Below the pieces are notes generated by a model that worked only from the letters and a program-made list of their open reading frames with translations, was not told where the DNA came from and ran no database searches. From the NCBI GenBank assembly GCA_019240655.1, contig JAFAXX010000137.1, positions 1-55,301 on the forward strand: a stretch of 55,301 bases of DNA, written 5' to 3'. Numbering within the stretch: position 1 is the first letter of the stretch; the number at the start of each line of letters is the position of its first letter. Of this stretch, positions 7,877 to 15,215 are shown piece by piece. Source of the stretch: Solirubrobacterales bacterium. Its GTDB lineage: Bacteria > Actinomycetota > Thermoleophilia > Solirubrobacterales > Solirubrobacteraceae. A program made the translations under genes and the position numbers.

Positions 7877-8898
7877 GACTGCCCCCGGTGGATGTTCCAC
7901 CACGACGGGCCGATGTCCTCGTGAAAGGGGCCGGCGGCGCGCAGGTACCCGTCGGCGTCGACCATCAACGGCAGCTGCGGCAGCGCGCGGCCGGCGGGGC
8001 CGAAGACGAGCCGGCCGCCCTCGCCCGGCAGGAAGGTCGAGTAGTGGCACGGGCAGGTGAACGCGGGCTCGACGCTGGTCGGCCGGTAGGTCGGGTAGCG
8101 GTACAGCGAGATCGCGCAGGCGGCGTGCGGGCAGATCTTCGAGTAGGCGACGATCCCGTCGGGCGCCCAGCTCTGGCGCGCCGGCGGGAGGTGGAGGAAT
8201 TCGGGCGGGAGCCGGACCACCAACAGGCCGGCGCCGAGGTGCTCCGGGTCTCCGCCCTCGGGCAAGGCGGTGTAGAACGTGCCGATCTCGATGTCGGCGG
8301 CCAGGTACGGCCGCCCGCTAGTGTCGAGCAGCCGCACACCGCGCTTCCAGTCGGTGGTGTGGATCCCGTTGAGCGTGGGCCCGAGCGAGGCCACCGGGGT
8401 GGCGGCGGCGGTGATCAGCGCCGCCCCGGCGACGCCGCCGGCGCCGGCCAGGAGAGCGCGGCGCGAGACGCCCTCTCCCCCGGCCTCGACGATCTCGACG
8501 ATCTCCTCTGCCTGCTCCTCGACCAGCAGCGGATCGCGTTGTTCGACCGACTGCTCCTGGGGGACCACGAGCTTGCCGGCGATGATCGCCGCGGCGGCCA
8601 GCAGCGCCAGCATGCCGCCGACCGCGAGGCCGAGCAGCTGGGTGTTTTCGCCACTGACCACATACACGAAGGTGAAGCCGAAGCCGAACACCGCGGCCGC
8701 CAGGAGTAGCGCGGCGACGATCGTCTCGGCCCGGCGGCTGGCGGGGACGATCCGCTCGGAGGGATCGACATCGGGTGGCGCCGGGGGGCCGGGCCGCTCT
8801 CGCCCGGTGGCCGTGCGCACGGCGGTGCGAAGCGCCACCAGCACTGCCAGCGTCCGGGCGATCGGCCGGAGCCGGGGCGATCCGTCGCCCGTGCTCAC
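7873..8898 (-). CDS. qcrA: Cytochrome bcc complex, Rieske iron-sulfur subunit
   Basis: 341 residues. The N-terminal half has three hydrophobic helices (two around residues 60-110, one near residue 160 after a SRRALLAGAGG twin-Arg-like stretch), the actinobacterial QcrA layout. The Rieske cluster ligands are CPHAAC and CPCH about 30 residues apart. GTG start at 8898 overlaps the qcrC stop (GTGA). It accepts the first electron of menaquinol oxidation at QcrB and hands it to the dihaem cytochrome c. Confidence 0.93.
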   Translation of the reverse strand: MSTGDGSPRLRPIARTLAVLVALRTAVRTATGRERPGPPAPPDVDPSERIVPASRRAETIVAALLLAAAVFGFGFTFVYVVSGENTQLLGLAVGGMLALLAAAAIIAGKLVVPQEQSVEQRDPLLVEEQAEEIVEIVEAGGEGVSRRALLAGAGGVAGAALITAAATPVASLGPTLNGIHTTDWKRGVRLLDTSGRPYLAADIEIGTFYTALPEGGDPEHLGAGLLVVRLPPEFLHLPPARQSWAPDGIVAYSKICPHAACAISLYRYPTYRPTSVEPAFTCPCHYSTFLPGEGGRLVFGPAGRALPQLPLMVDADGYLRAAGPFHEDIGPSWWNIHRGQS

Positions 8899-9764
8899 GC
8901 CAGCCTCTCGCCGATCAGCCGCGCGACGATCACCAGCGCCGCCAGCCCCATGAACCACGCCACGATGCCCTCGGGAATCGGCCCCAGGTTGTAGATCGCC
9001 CATCCGCCGGCGTTGACCGGATGCCGGGTCCAGAGCACGTAGCGAGCGATCGAGTCGAGGTCGTGCTGGTCGATCTGCCGCGTACCGAAGTGCGGCATCA
9101 CGTACGGGCCCATCCGGACCGCCTCGGCGACCTGCTGGGGCGTGGCCGCGAGCAGATCCGGCACCGGCACGTTGACGGTCAGTCCGCCGCGCGCGACCAC
9201 TTGATGGCAGCCCGCACAGTGGAGCGTGAACTCGTGCAGGCCGAGCGCCAGGTTGCCCTTGGCCGGGTCGGCGGTCGGCGCCGGCGGGCCGCCGAATGAG
9301 GCGACGTACGCGATCAGGGCGTCGATCTGGCCGCGGGTGTAAAGCGCCGGCGCGCGCTGGGGCTCCTCGCGGGGCTGCTCGAGCGGCATCCGCCCGGTCG
9401 ACAGGTAGAAGTCGACCGGCCCGGCGCCCACTCCCCGCAGCGACGGCGCGACCCCGGGCGTCCCCTGGAGCGCGATCCCGTGGCAGGAGGAGCACCCCGC
9501 TTGATACAGGGTGTAGCCCTGCGCCCTCAGCGCCGGCGAATCCGGAAACGTCTTGACCGGATCACCCGGAGCCGGCGGCTCGGGCGATTTGCTCGGCGCG
9601 TTGACGCCCGCCGGCGGCCCGCCCGGGACGCCCGCCCCCGAGCTGGTCTGCCCCTCTGAGCTCGGCGCCGCCAGCACCGCCACCGCGCCGGCCGCGAGGA
9701 TCACCGCCAGGGTCAACCGCAGCACCGCCGGGATCCGCGAGCGCCGGGTCAGCCAGCGCCTCAT
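8895..9764 (-). CDS. qcrC: Cytochrome bcc complex, dihaem cytochrome c
   Basis: 289 residues. N-terminal signal/anchor helix (LTLAVILAAGAVAVLAA), a Pro/Gly-rich linker, then two cytochrome c domains with haem motifs CSSCH and CAGCH, and a C-terminal transmembrane helix (GIVAWFMGLAALVIVARL). The two-haem arrangement is typical of actinobacterial QcrC, which feeds electrons directly to the aa3 oxidase without a soluble cytochrome c. ATG start overlaps the ctaG stop (ATGA). Confidence 0.93.
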   Translation of the reverse strand: MRRWLTRRSRIPAVLRLTLAVILAAGAVAVLAAPSSEGQTSSGAGVPGGPPAGVNAPSKSPEPPAPGDPVKTFPDSPALRAQGYTLYQAGCSSCHGIALQGTPGVAPSLRGVGAGPVDFYLSTGRMPLEQPREEPQRAPALYTRGQIDALIAYVASFGGPPAPTADPAKGNLALGLHEFTLHCAGCHQVVARGGLTVNVPVPDLLAATPQQVAEAVRMGPYVMPHFGTRQIDQHDLDSIARYVLWTRHPVNAGGWAIYNLGPIPEGIVAWFMGLAALVIVARLIGERLA

Positions 9765-10591
9765 GGGACGGTCCGCGCCTCGCGGGCGAGCTGGCGGCGC
9801 TCCTCGGCCAGCATCGCGGCCAGCGCGGCCCACAGGCCGACCGCGACCATGATCACGTCGCCGAGCACCCACATGATCGCTCCCGCCTGGGCCTGGTCGT
9901 CGAGGGCGGAGATCCCGAGTGCGCGAGCGGTCGGTCCGTAGGCGGGATACAAAAGCGTGGCGTGGCGATTCAGGTAGGCGCCGACCACCGCCATCGGCAT
10001 CATCGCGACGATCAGGTAGACGAGCCGCCCGAGCCCGCTCAGCCGGTGGCGCGGGGCGGGGTCGCCGTCGATCAGCGGCGACCACATAAGCATTCCGGCG
10101 AGCAGGTAGAGGCCGTGCTCGACGGCGTGCAGCGCGGGGCTGCGGAGCGCAGCGTCGTAGAACGCGGGCAGGTGCGTGAGCACCACGACCGCGCTGAAGC
10201 AGGCGAGCGCCGGGACCGGCGCGGTGTACGCCCGCGTCCGCTGCAGCGCCCGGGCGAGCGGGCGCCGCTGCTCGGGCGCCAGCGCCGAGAGCAAGAGGAT
10301 CCACGGCCTGCCGCCGAGGAGGAGCAGCGGCGCCGCCAACAGCAGCAGCATGTGCTGGACCATGTGGACCGCGAGCAACTGATCGTCGTAGCGAGCGATC
10401 CCCGACTGCAACGCGACGATCACGCAGCCGACGCCGGCCACGAACGACAGCGTCCGCCGCCGGGGCCAGCGCTCGCGCACCCGCCGGGTCGCACCCGCGT
10501 AGAGGCCGCCGGCGGCCAGCGCCGGGAGCGCGATCGCCGCCGTCGGCTGCCACTGCGAGACCAGCAGCGCGGGCAGCGCCGGCGCGCTCAC
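9761..10591 (-). CDS. ctaG: Cytochrome c oxidase assembly protein, CtaG/Caa3_CtaG family
   Basis: 276 residues with about seven transmembrane helices. Contains HMVQHMLLLLAAPLLLLG and HAVEHGLYLLAGMLMWSPL, the His-rich helices characteristic of the caa3-type CtaG family, implicated in copper delivery to the oxidase. GTG start at 10591 overlaps the preceding stop (GTGA). Sits between oxidase and bcc genes in the same operon, as expected for an assembly factor. Confidence 0.88.
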   Translation of the reverse strand: MSAPALPALLVSQWQPTAAIALPALAAGGLYAGATRRVRERWPRRRTLSFVAGVGCVIVALQSGIARYDDQLLAVHMVQHMLLLLAAPLLLLGGRPWILLLSALAPEQRRPLARALQRTRAYTAPVPALACFSAVVVLTHLPAFYDAALRSPALHAVEHGLYLLAGMLMWSPLIDGDPAPRHRLSGLGRLVYLIVAMMPMAVVGAYLNRHATLLYPAYGPTARALGISALDDQAQAGAIMWVLGDVIMVAVGLWAALAAMLAEERRQLAREARTVP

Positions 10592-10992
10592 CGCGGTTCC
10601 TCCTCCCCGAGCAGCCGGCGCCGTGTCGCGCGTTCGGAGCGCAGCTCGAGCACGAGCCGTCCCAGCGACAGGACCAGGATCCCGGCGCCGAAGTAGACGA
10701 GGAAGTTGGCCCAGGCGAGGCCGAACAGGATGGTGCCGACCGACAGCCCGATCAGGACCGCGGCCAGGCTCGATTGAGGGACCGACTCGGGCTCGCTTCG
10801 CGGCGCGGGCGGCCCCGGCCGGAGCGCCTCCCGGCGGGCCAGCCAGAGGGCGACCCCGGTGGCGTAGGTGACGACGGCCGCGAACGCCGCCGTGGCGGCG
10901 TTGACCGGCTTGGCGTCCCAGATCCAGTTGCCGATGAAGAGCACGAGCAGCACCGTCGCCCAGGCCAGGATCGCGATCGCACCGCCCCTCAC
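10588..10992 (-). CDS. Cytochrome c oxidase subunit IV-like (CtaF-like) membrane protein
   Basis: 134 residues with four predicted transmembrane helices arranged as two pairs separated by a Pro/Ser-rich loop near residues 60-75, as in the small CtaF subunit of actinobacterial aa3 oxidases. Assignment rests on position between ctaD and ctaG, on size and on topology, since this family is poorly conserved. GTG start overlaps the ctaD stop (GTGA). No subunit III (CtaE) gene is found in the operon. Confidence 0.65.
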   Translation of the reverse strand: MRGGAIAILAWATVLLVLFIGNWIWDAKPVNAATAAFAAVVTYATGVALWLARREALRPGPPAPRSEPESVPQSSLAAVLIGLSVGTILFGLAWANFLVYFGAGILVLSLGRLVLELRSERATRRRLLGEEEPR

Positions 10993-12635
10993 GCCGGTGC
11001 TCCCTCCAGGCGGCGCTCGCGGTCGAGCTGCTGCTCGCGGAGATCGAGCAGCGGCGCGTAGGAGCGGACCGGCGGCAGCGGCGCCTCGAAGTTGAGCGGC
11101 GGCGGCGGCGAGGTCGTGGCCCACTCGAGCGTGTGCCCGAGCCACGGGTCATCGCCGGCCACGATCCGGCGGCGCAGCGAGACGATCACGTTGATCAGGA
11201 AGATCAGCACGCCGAGCGCGATGATCCCCGCGCCGATCGTCTCGAGGAGGTTGAGCGTGCCCCACTCGGGATGGGTGGGGTAGCGGGAGACTCGCCGCGG
11301 CATCCCGTCGTTGCCGAGGAAGAACATCGGGAAGAAGGTGAGGTTGGTGCCGATCACCATCACCGCCAGCTGGAGCTTGCCGAGCCCCTCGCGCAGGAGC
11401 GCCCCGGTGAGCTTCGGGAACCAGTGGTAGGCGGCGGCGAAGAAGCCGAAGATGCTGCCGGCGAACAGCGTGTAGTGGAAGTGCGCGACCACGATGTAGG
11501 TCCCGTAGGCGTGGTAGTCGAGCACCGGTGAGGCGACGAAGACCCCGCTCAGCCCGCCGACCAGGAACTGGAGGAAGAAGGTGAGCGCGAACAGCATCGA
11601 CGCCCGCAACACGATCGCGCCGCCGATCAGCGTGCCGATCATGTCGAAGTACTCGATCCCGGCGGGCACCAGCAGCAACGTCGAGGTGAACGCGAAGTAC
11701 TGGTTGGTGACGCCGCCGGTCGTGTACATGTGGTGCGACCACACGGCCATCGACAGGGCCGAGAACATCATGATCGAGACGACGAACGCCGTGTAGCCGA
11801 ACCATCGCTTGTGCGCGTTCACCGCGACCGCCTCGGCCGCGCCGCCCAGATACGGAAAGAACATCACGTAGACGACCGGATGGCCGAAGAACCAGAACAG
11901 GTCCTGGTAGTCGATCGCCCCGGCGAACCCGGTGTAGATGTGGCCGGCACCGGTCCGGTCGATGAACAGCAGGGTCATCGCGAGGATCAGCATCGGAAAG
12001 GCGGCGACGATCATCAGCACGCTGAGCAGCGCGGTCCAGGTGAACACCGGCATCCGCAGCAGCGCCATGCCCGGCGCCCGCCGGCGCGCGACCGTGACGG
12101 TCACGCAGATCGACATCGCGGTGAGCCCGAGGGCGACCAGGATGACGCCGATCACCCACAGGTCCTGTCCGACGCCCGGGGTGTTGGTGCTGTTGGACAT
12201 CGGCACGTAGGAGGACCAGCCGGTGCGGCCGGCGCCGTCCGCGGTGAGCCAGCTCGACTCCATCACCAGCCCGCCGGCCAGCCACGTCCAGAAGCCGGCC
12301 AGCGACAGGCGCGGCGCCGAGAGGCGCACCGCGCCGATTTGCAGCGGCACGAGATACGTCGCCATCGCCACGGCCATCGGCGTGACGAACAGGTAGATCA
12401 TCGTCGAGCCGTGCATCGTGAAGATCTCGTTGTAGGAGTTGTCCGAGAGCACCTGCATGTTCGACTGGGCCAGCTGCGTGCGCAGGATCAGCGCGAACAC
12501 TCCCCCGAGGAGGAAGAAGAACAGCGAGCAGGCGCCGAGGTTCAGGCCGATCTGCTTGTGGTCGGTGCTGGTGAGCGCTTCCGGCCACCCGCCCCTGCGG
12601 GCCAGGCGCGCGCGCGGTGCGGTGGCCACGCTCAC
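10989..12635 (-). CDS. ctaD: Cytochrome c oxidase subunit I with altered proton-channel residues
   Basis: 548 residues, twelve-helix haem-copper oxidase core. Metal ligands are intact: haem a His in FTMHGSTM, CuB ligands in FFGHPVVY and WSHHMYTT, and haem a3/a in VVAHFHYT; the cross-linked Tyr is kept in HPVVY. Residues that define the proton channels of A-type oxidases are replaced: the Glu of GHPEVY is Val, the D-channel entrance Asp falls in IGAVRLSAPR, and the K-channel motif PTGIK reads PAGIE. GTG start overlaps the ctaC stop. The protein is otherwise a normal family member in length and order. Confidence 0.92.
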   Translation of the reverse strand: MSVATAPRARLARRGGWPEALTSTDHKQIGLNLGACSLFFFLLGGVFALILRTQLAQSNMQVLSDNSYNEIFTMHGSTMIYLFVTPMAVAMATYLVPLQIGAVRLSAPRLSLAGFWTWLAGGLVMESSWLTADGAGRTGWSSYVPMSNSTNTPGVGQDLWVIGVILVALGLTAMSICVTVTVARRRAPGMALLRMPVFTWTALLSVLMIVAAFPMLILAMTLLFIDRTGAGHIYTGFAGAIDYQDLFWFFGHPVVYVMFFPYLGGAAEAVAVNAHKRWFGYTAFVVSIMMFSALSMAVWSHHMYTTGGVTNQYFAFTSTLLLVPAGIEYFDMIGTLIGGAIVLRASMLFALTFFLQFLVGGLSGVFVASPVLDYHAYGTYIVVAHFHYTLFAGSIFGFFAAAYHWFPKLTGALLREGLGKLQLAVMVIGTNLTFFPMFFLGNDGMPRRVSRYPTHPEWGTLNLLETIGAGIIALGVLIFLINVIVSLRRRIVAGDDPWLGHTLEWATTSPPPPLNFEAPLPPVRSYAPLLDLREQQLDRERRLEGAPA

Positions 12636-13309
12636 GGGACCGCCGCCGTTCCCTTGCTGCGGGCCCAGGCCGCGAACGAGGCCGGTCTGACCGCGTGGAC
12701 GGTGAACACCATGTCAGAGTGGCGCAGGCCGCAGAACTCGGCGCAGTGACCGTCGAACACGCCCGTGCTGAAGCTCAACGTGACGATCTGGGTGGAGCCG
12801 GGGATCGCGTCGTGCTTGTAGCGCACGGCGGGGATCCACAGCGCGTGGATCACGTCGTCGGAGGTCAACATGAAGCGGACCGGCTCACCGGCCGGGACCA
12901 CCAGCGGCTGCCGGCCGACCGTTCCGCTGCGCACGCTGAAGCCGTAGCCCGGGTAGCGGAAGGTCCACTCCCACTTGGCCGCGGTGACGAACACCACAAC
13001 CGAGGGATGCTGCTGGTTGGCGACCGTGTCGACCTTGTGCTCGGCGCTGAAGGTCAGGTACAGCAGGAACGCGGCCACGCACGCCAGTACCAGCGCATAC
13101 GTGCCCTCGACCGGGTTGTTCTCGTGCCAGCGCGCCGCGCGCTCGGGCGGGCGTCGGTGGAAGATGACCACCGCCCCCACCACGACCAGCAGGATGGTCA
13201 GGAACACGCCGATGGCGATCGGCACGTAGATGCCGAACAGATGGTCGTACTCGTGGCGGGTGCTGATCAGGGACGAGAGAGCGCCCGGTGGGGGACTCAG
13301 CATTGCCAC
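12632..13309 (-). CDS. ctaC: Cytochrome c oxidase subunit II
   Basis: 225 residues. Two N-terminal transmembrane helices (about residues 25-50 and 70-88) followed by the cupredoxin domain with the complete CuA site: a distal His in DDVIHALWIP and CAEFCGLRHSDM. No fused cytochrome c domain, so this is an aa3 rather than caa3 arrangement. The start is a GTG at 13309, with an ATG two codons later as alternative; there is no clear ribosome binding site. First gene of the oxidase-bcc operon, 44 bases after the formate dehydrogenase operon on the same strand. Confidence 0.93.
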   Translation of the reverse strand: MAMLSPPPGALSSLISTRHEYDHLFGIYVPIAIGVFLTILLVVVGAVVIFHRRPPERAARWHENNPVEGTYALVLACVAAFLLYLTFSAEHKVDTVANQQHPSVVVFVTAAKWEWTFRYPGYGFSVRSGTVGRQPLVVPAGEPVRFMLTSDDVIHALWIPAVRYKHDAIPGSTQIVTLSFSTGVFDGHCAEFCGLRHSDMVFTVHAVRPASFAAWARSKGTAAVP

Positions 13310-13353
13310 GCCCGGTCGATGTACCCCGACGCCCTCGTATTAGTCACCCGCTG

Positions 13354-14316
13354 TCAGTACACCGACGTTGCCGGCGACCCGCGCGCGGGATCCGGCGCGC
13401 TCACGCGCGCGTGCCCGCGGGCGGCGCCACGCCGCTCGCCGCGCTCGATCGCGGCGCGCTGGGGGCCGACTACCTGACCCGGATCGGCCGCCGAGGCGAA
13501 CCCGGCCTTGAACACGCTCCAGCGCGCGCTGAGCGCGCCGGCGGCCATGACCGCGCCGCCCGCCGCGCTCGCGCGCCGCGACCGTCCCGCGCCCCACGCC
13601 ACCATTGCGGAGCCGGCGAGCAGGCAGGCCTGGGCGAGGCGGCTCAGCGTGTGCGAAGTGCCTTCCTCGTAAGGGGCCGCGAGGTCCCCGAGCCGCTTTT
13701 CCATCAGCTGCTCCAGCACGACTTCGGCGGCGGCGCCGCCGAGGGCGAGGCGGCGCGCCGGCGCGGCGTGATCGGGCGGCGTGAGCGCCACGGCGGCGGC
13801 TCCGGCGCTGAGCGCCGCGCCGGAGGCGAACACGAATGGCAGCATCGAGCGCGCCTCGTGCCACACCGGGACGGCGGTGTTGGCGATCAGCGCCGCGGTG
13901 TAGGTGGACAGCGGCAGGCCGAGCAGCGCAGCGGCCGGCCGGGCCACGGCGCCGCTGCGCGGCAACCGGCCGGTCCAGGCGTCGGCGGCGGCCACGCCGG
14001 TCGCCGCCCCGGTGGCGGTGAGCAGCCACGAACCGACGCTCATCGGCGAGGTGACCTTGAACATCCGGAGCATGTTCACGAACCGCAGCGGCTTGCCGAG
14101 GTCGGAGGTGAGCAGCATGGGGCTCACCGCCACACCGGCCAGCGCGCCGCTCCACGCCCGGCGGGCGAGGACATCGTTCCCGCGCCACTGCGCCAGGTAC
14201 GCGAGACCGGCTGAGGCGCCGCCGAGCCCGCCGGTGAAGAAGTAGGTCGGGATCTCCCACGTCCACACCGGCTGCTTGATCACGGGCTGGCCGTGGTAGG
14301 AGCGGGCCTCGGTCAC
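13354..14316 (-). CDS. NrfD/PsrC-type membrane subunit of formate dehydrogenase
   Basis: 320 residues, about eight to nine hydrophobic helices. Family signatures include WTWEIPTYFFTGGLGGASAG near the N-terminus and the LTSDLGKPLRFVNMLRMF segment. NrfD-type subunits bind quinone without haem and replace the cytochrome b gamma subunit in some respiratory formate dehydrogenases. GTG start at 14316 overlaps the stop of the Fe-S subunit (GTGA). It would pass electrons from the Fe-S subunit to menaquinone. Its tail (last 60 residues) is Arg/Ala-rich and poorly conserved in type. Confidence 0.88.
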   Translation of the reverse strand: MTEARSYHGQPVIKQPVWTWEIPTYFFTGGLGGASAGLAYLAQWRGNDVLARRAWSGALAGVAVSPMLLTSDLGKPLRFVNMLRMFKVTSPMSVGSWLLTATGAATGVAAADAWTGRLPRSGAVARPAAALLGLPLSTYTAALIANTAVPVWHEARSMLPFVFASGAALSAGAAAVALTPPDHAAPARRLALGGAAAEVVLEQLMEKRLGDLAAPYEEGTSHTLSRLAQACLLAGSAMVAWGAGRSRRASAAGGAVMAAGALSARWSVFKAGFASAADPGQVVGPQRAAIERGERRGAARGHARVSAPDPARGSPATSVY

Positions 14317-15215
14317 CGCCGGCCTCCGAACACCGCGGCGAGCAGGCCGGCGCCGAGCGCCGCAGCGGCCGCGCCGGCCGCCGCCCACACCGAGCCGAGG
14401 TCGCGGCGGGTGTCGACCGGATCGGGCGGCAGCCCGTAGACCTCCGGCTCGTCGAGCAGGAGAAAGAACGCGCCGGCGCCGTGGATGCCGTCGTCCTCGT
14501 CGGCGAGGTAGAGCTGGGCCTTGGCCTGCCCGGCCTCCTGGAGCCGGGCCAGACGGTGCTCGGCGCGCTCACGCAGCTCGCCGAGCTCGCCGAACTGGAT
14601 CGAGTTGGTCGGGCAGGCCTGAGCGCAGGCCGGCTCCTTGTCGTCCTTGAGGCGGTCGTAGCAGAGCGTGCACTTCCACACCCGGCCGTCCCCCTCGCGT
14701 TGGTCGAGCACGCCGAACGGGCACGCGGGGACGCAGTAGCCGCAGCCGTTGCAGATGTCCTCCTGGACGACCACGGTCCCGAACTCGGTGCGAAACAGAG
14801 CCCCGGTTGGGCAGACGTCGAGACAGGCGGCGTCGGTGCAGTGCTTGCACACATCGGAGGCCATCAGCCAGCGGATCCCCTCGCCCTCCTGGTAGGTCTG
14901 CACGCCGCCGTCGACCGCCTGCGCGCGCTCGGCGAGCTGCACGAGCGAGCCGCCCTCGGTGGCGTCCACGGGCAGGCGCTGCTCGACGAACGCCACGTGG
15001 CGCCACGTGTCGGCGCCGAGGTCGATCGTGTTGTCGTAGGAGTGGCCGGTGAACCCCTGCATCGACATCGGGATCCGGTTCCACTCCTTACACGCGACCT
15101 CGCATGCCTTGCAGCCGATGCACACGGACGTATCGGTGAAGAAGCCCATGCGCGGTTTGGCGCGCTCGCCGTAGCTGTCGGGCCAGGCAATCGTCTTCAG
15201 CGTGGACTCGCTCAC
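14313..15215 (-). CDS. fdhB: Formate dehydrogenase iron-sulfur (beta) subunit
   Basis: 300 residues. Four ferredoxin-type cysteine clusters: CIGCKACEVACKEWN, CKHCTDAACLDVCPTGAL, CNGCGYCVPACPFGV and the CTLCYDRL / CAQACPT pair, as in FdnH/FdoH. A single hydrophobic C-terminal helix (AAAGAAAAALGAGLLAAV) probably anchors it to the membrane. GTG at 15215 overlaps the catalytic subunit stop (GTGA). It transfers electrons from the molybdopterin/tungstopterin subunit to the NrfD-type subunit. Confidence 0.93.
   Translation of the reverse strand: MSESTLKTIAWPDSYGERAKPRMGFFTDTSVCIGCKACEVACKEWNRIPMSMQGFTGHSYDNTIDLGADTWRHVAFVEQRLPVDATEGGSLVQLAERAQAVDGGVQTYQEGEGIRWLMASDVCKHCTDAACLDVCPTGALFRTEFGTVVVQEDICNGCGYCVPACPFGVLDQREGDGRVWKCTLCYDRLKDDKEPACAQACPTNSIQFGELGELRERAEHRLARLQEAGQAKAQLYLADEDDGIHGAGAFFLLLDEPEVYGLPPDPVDTRRDLGSVWAAAGAAAAALGAGLLAAVFGGRR

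Noticed and set aside
6254..7924. 556-codon plus-strand frame opposite qcrB
   Set aside because: Composition (Asp/Gln/Arg/His-rich) is typical of a shadow frame; qcrB motifs are unambiguous on the other strand.
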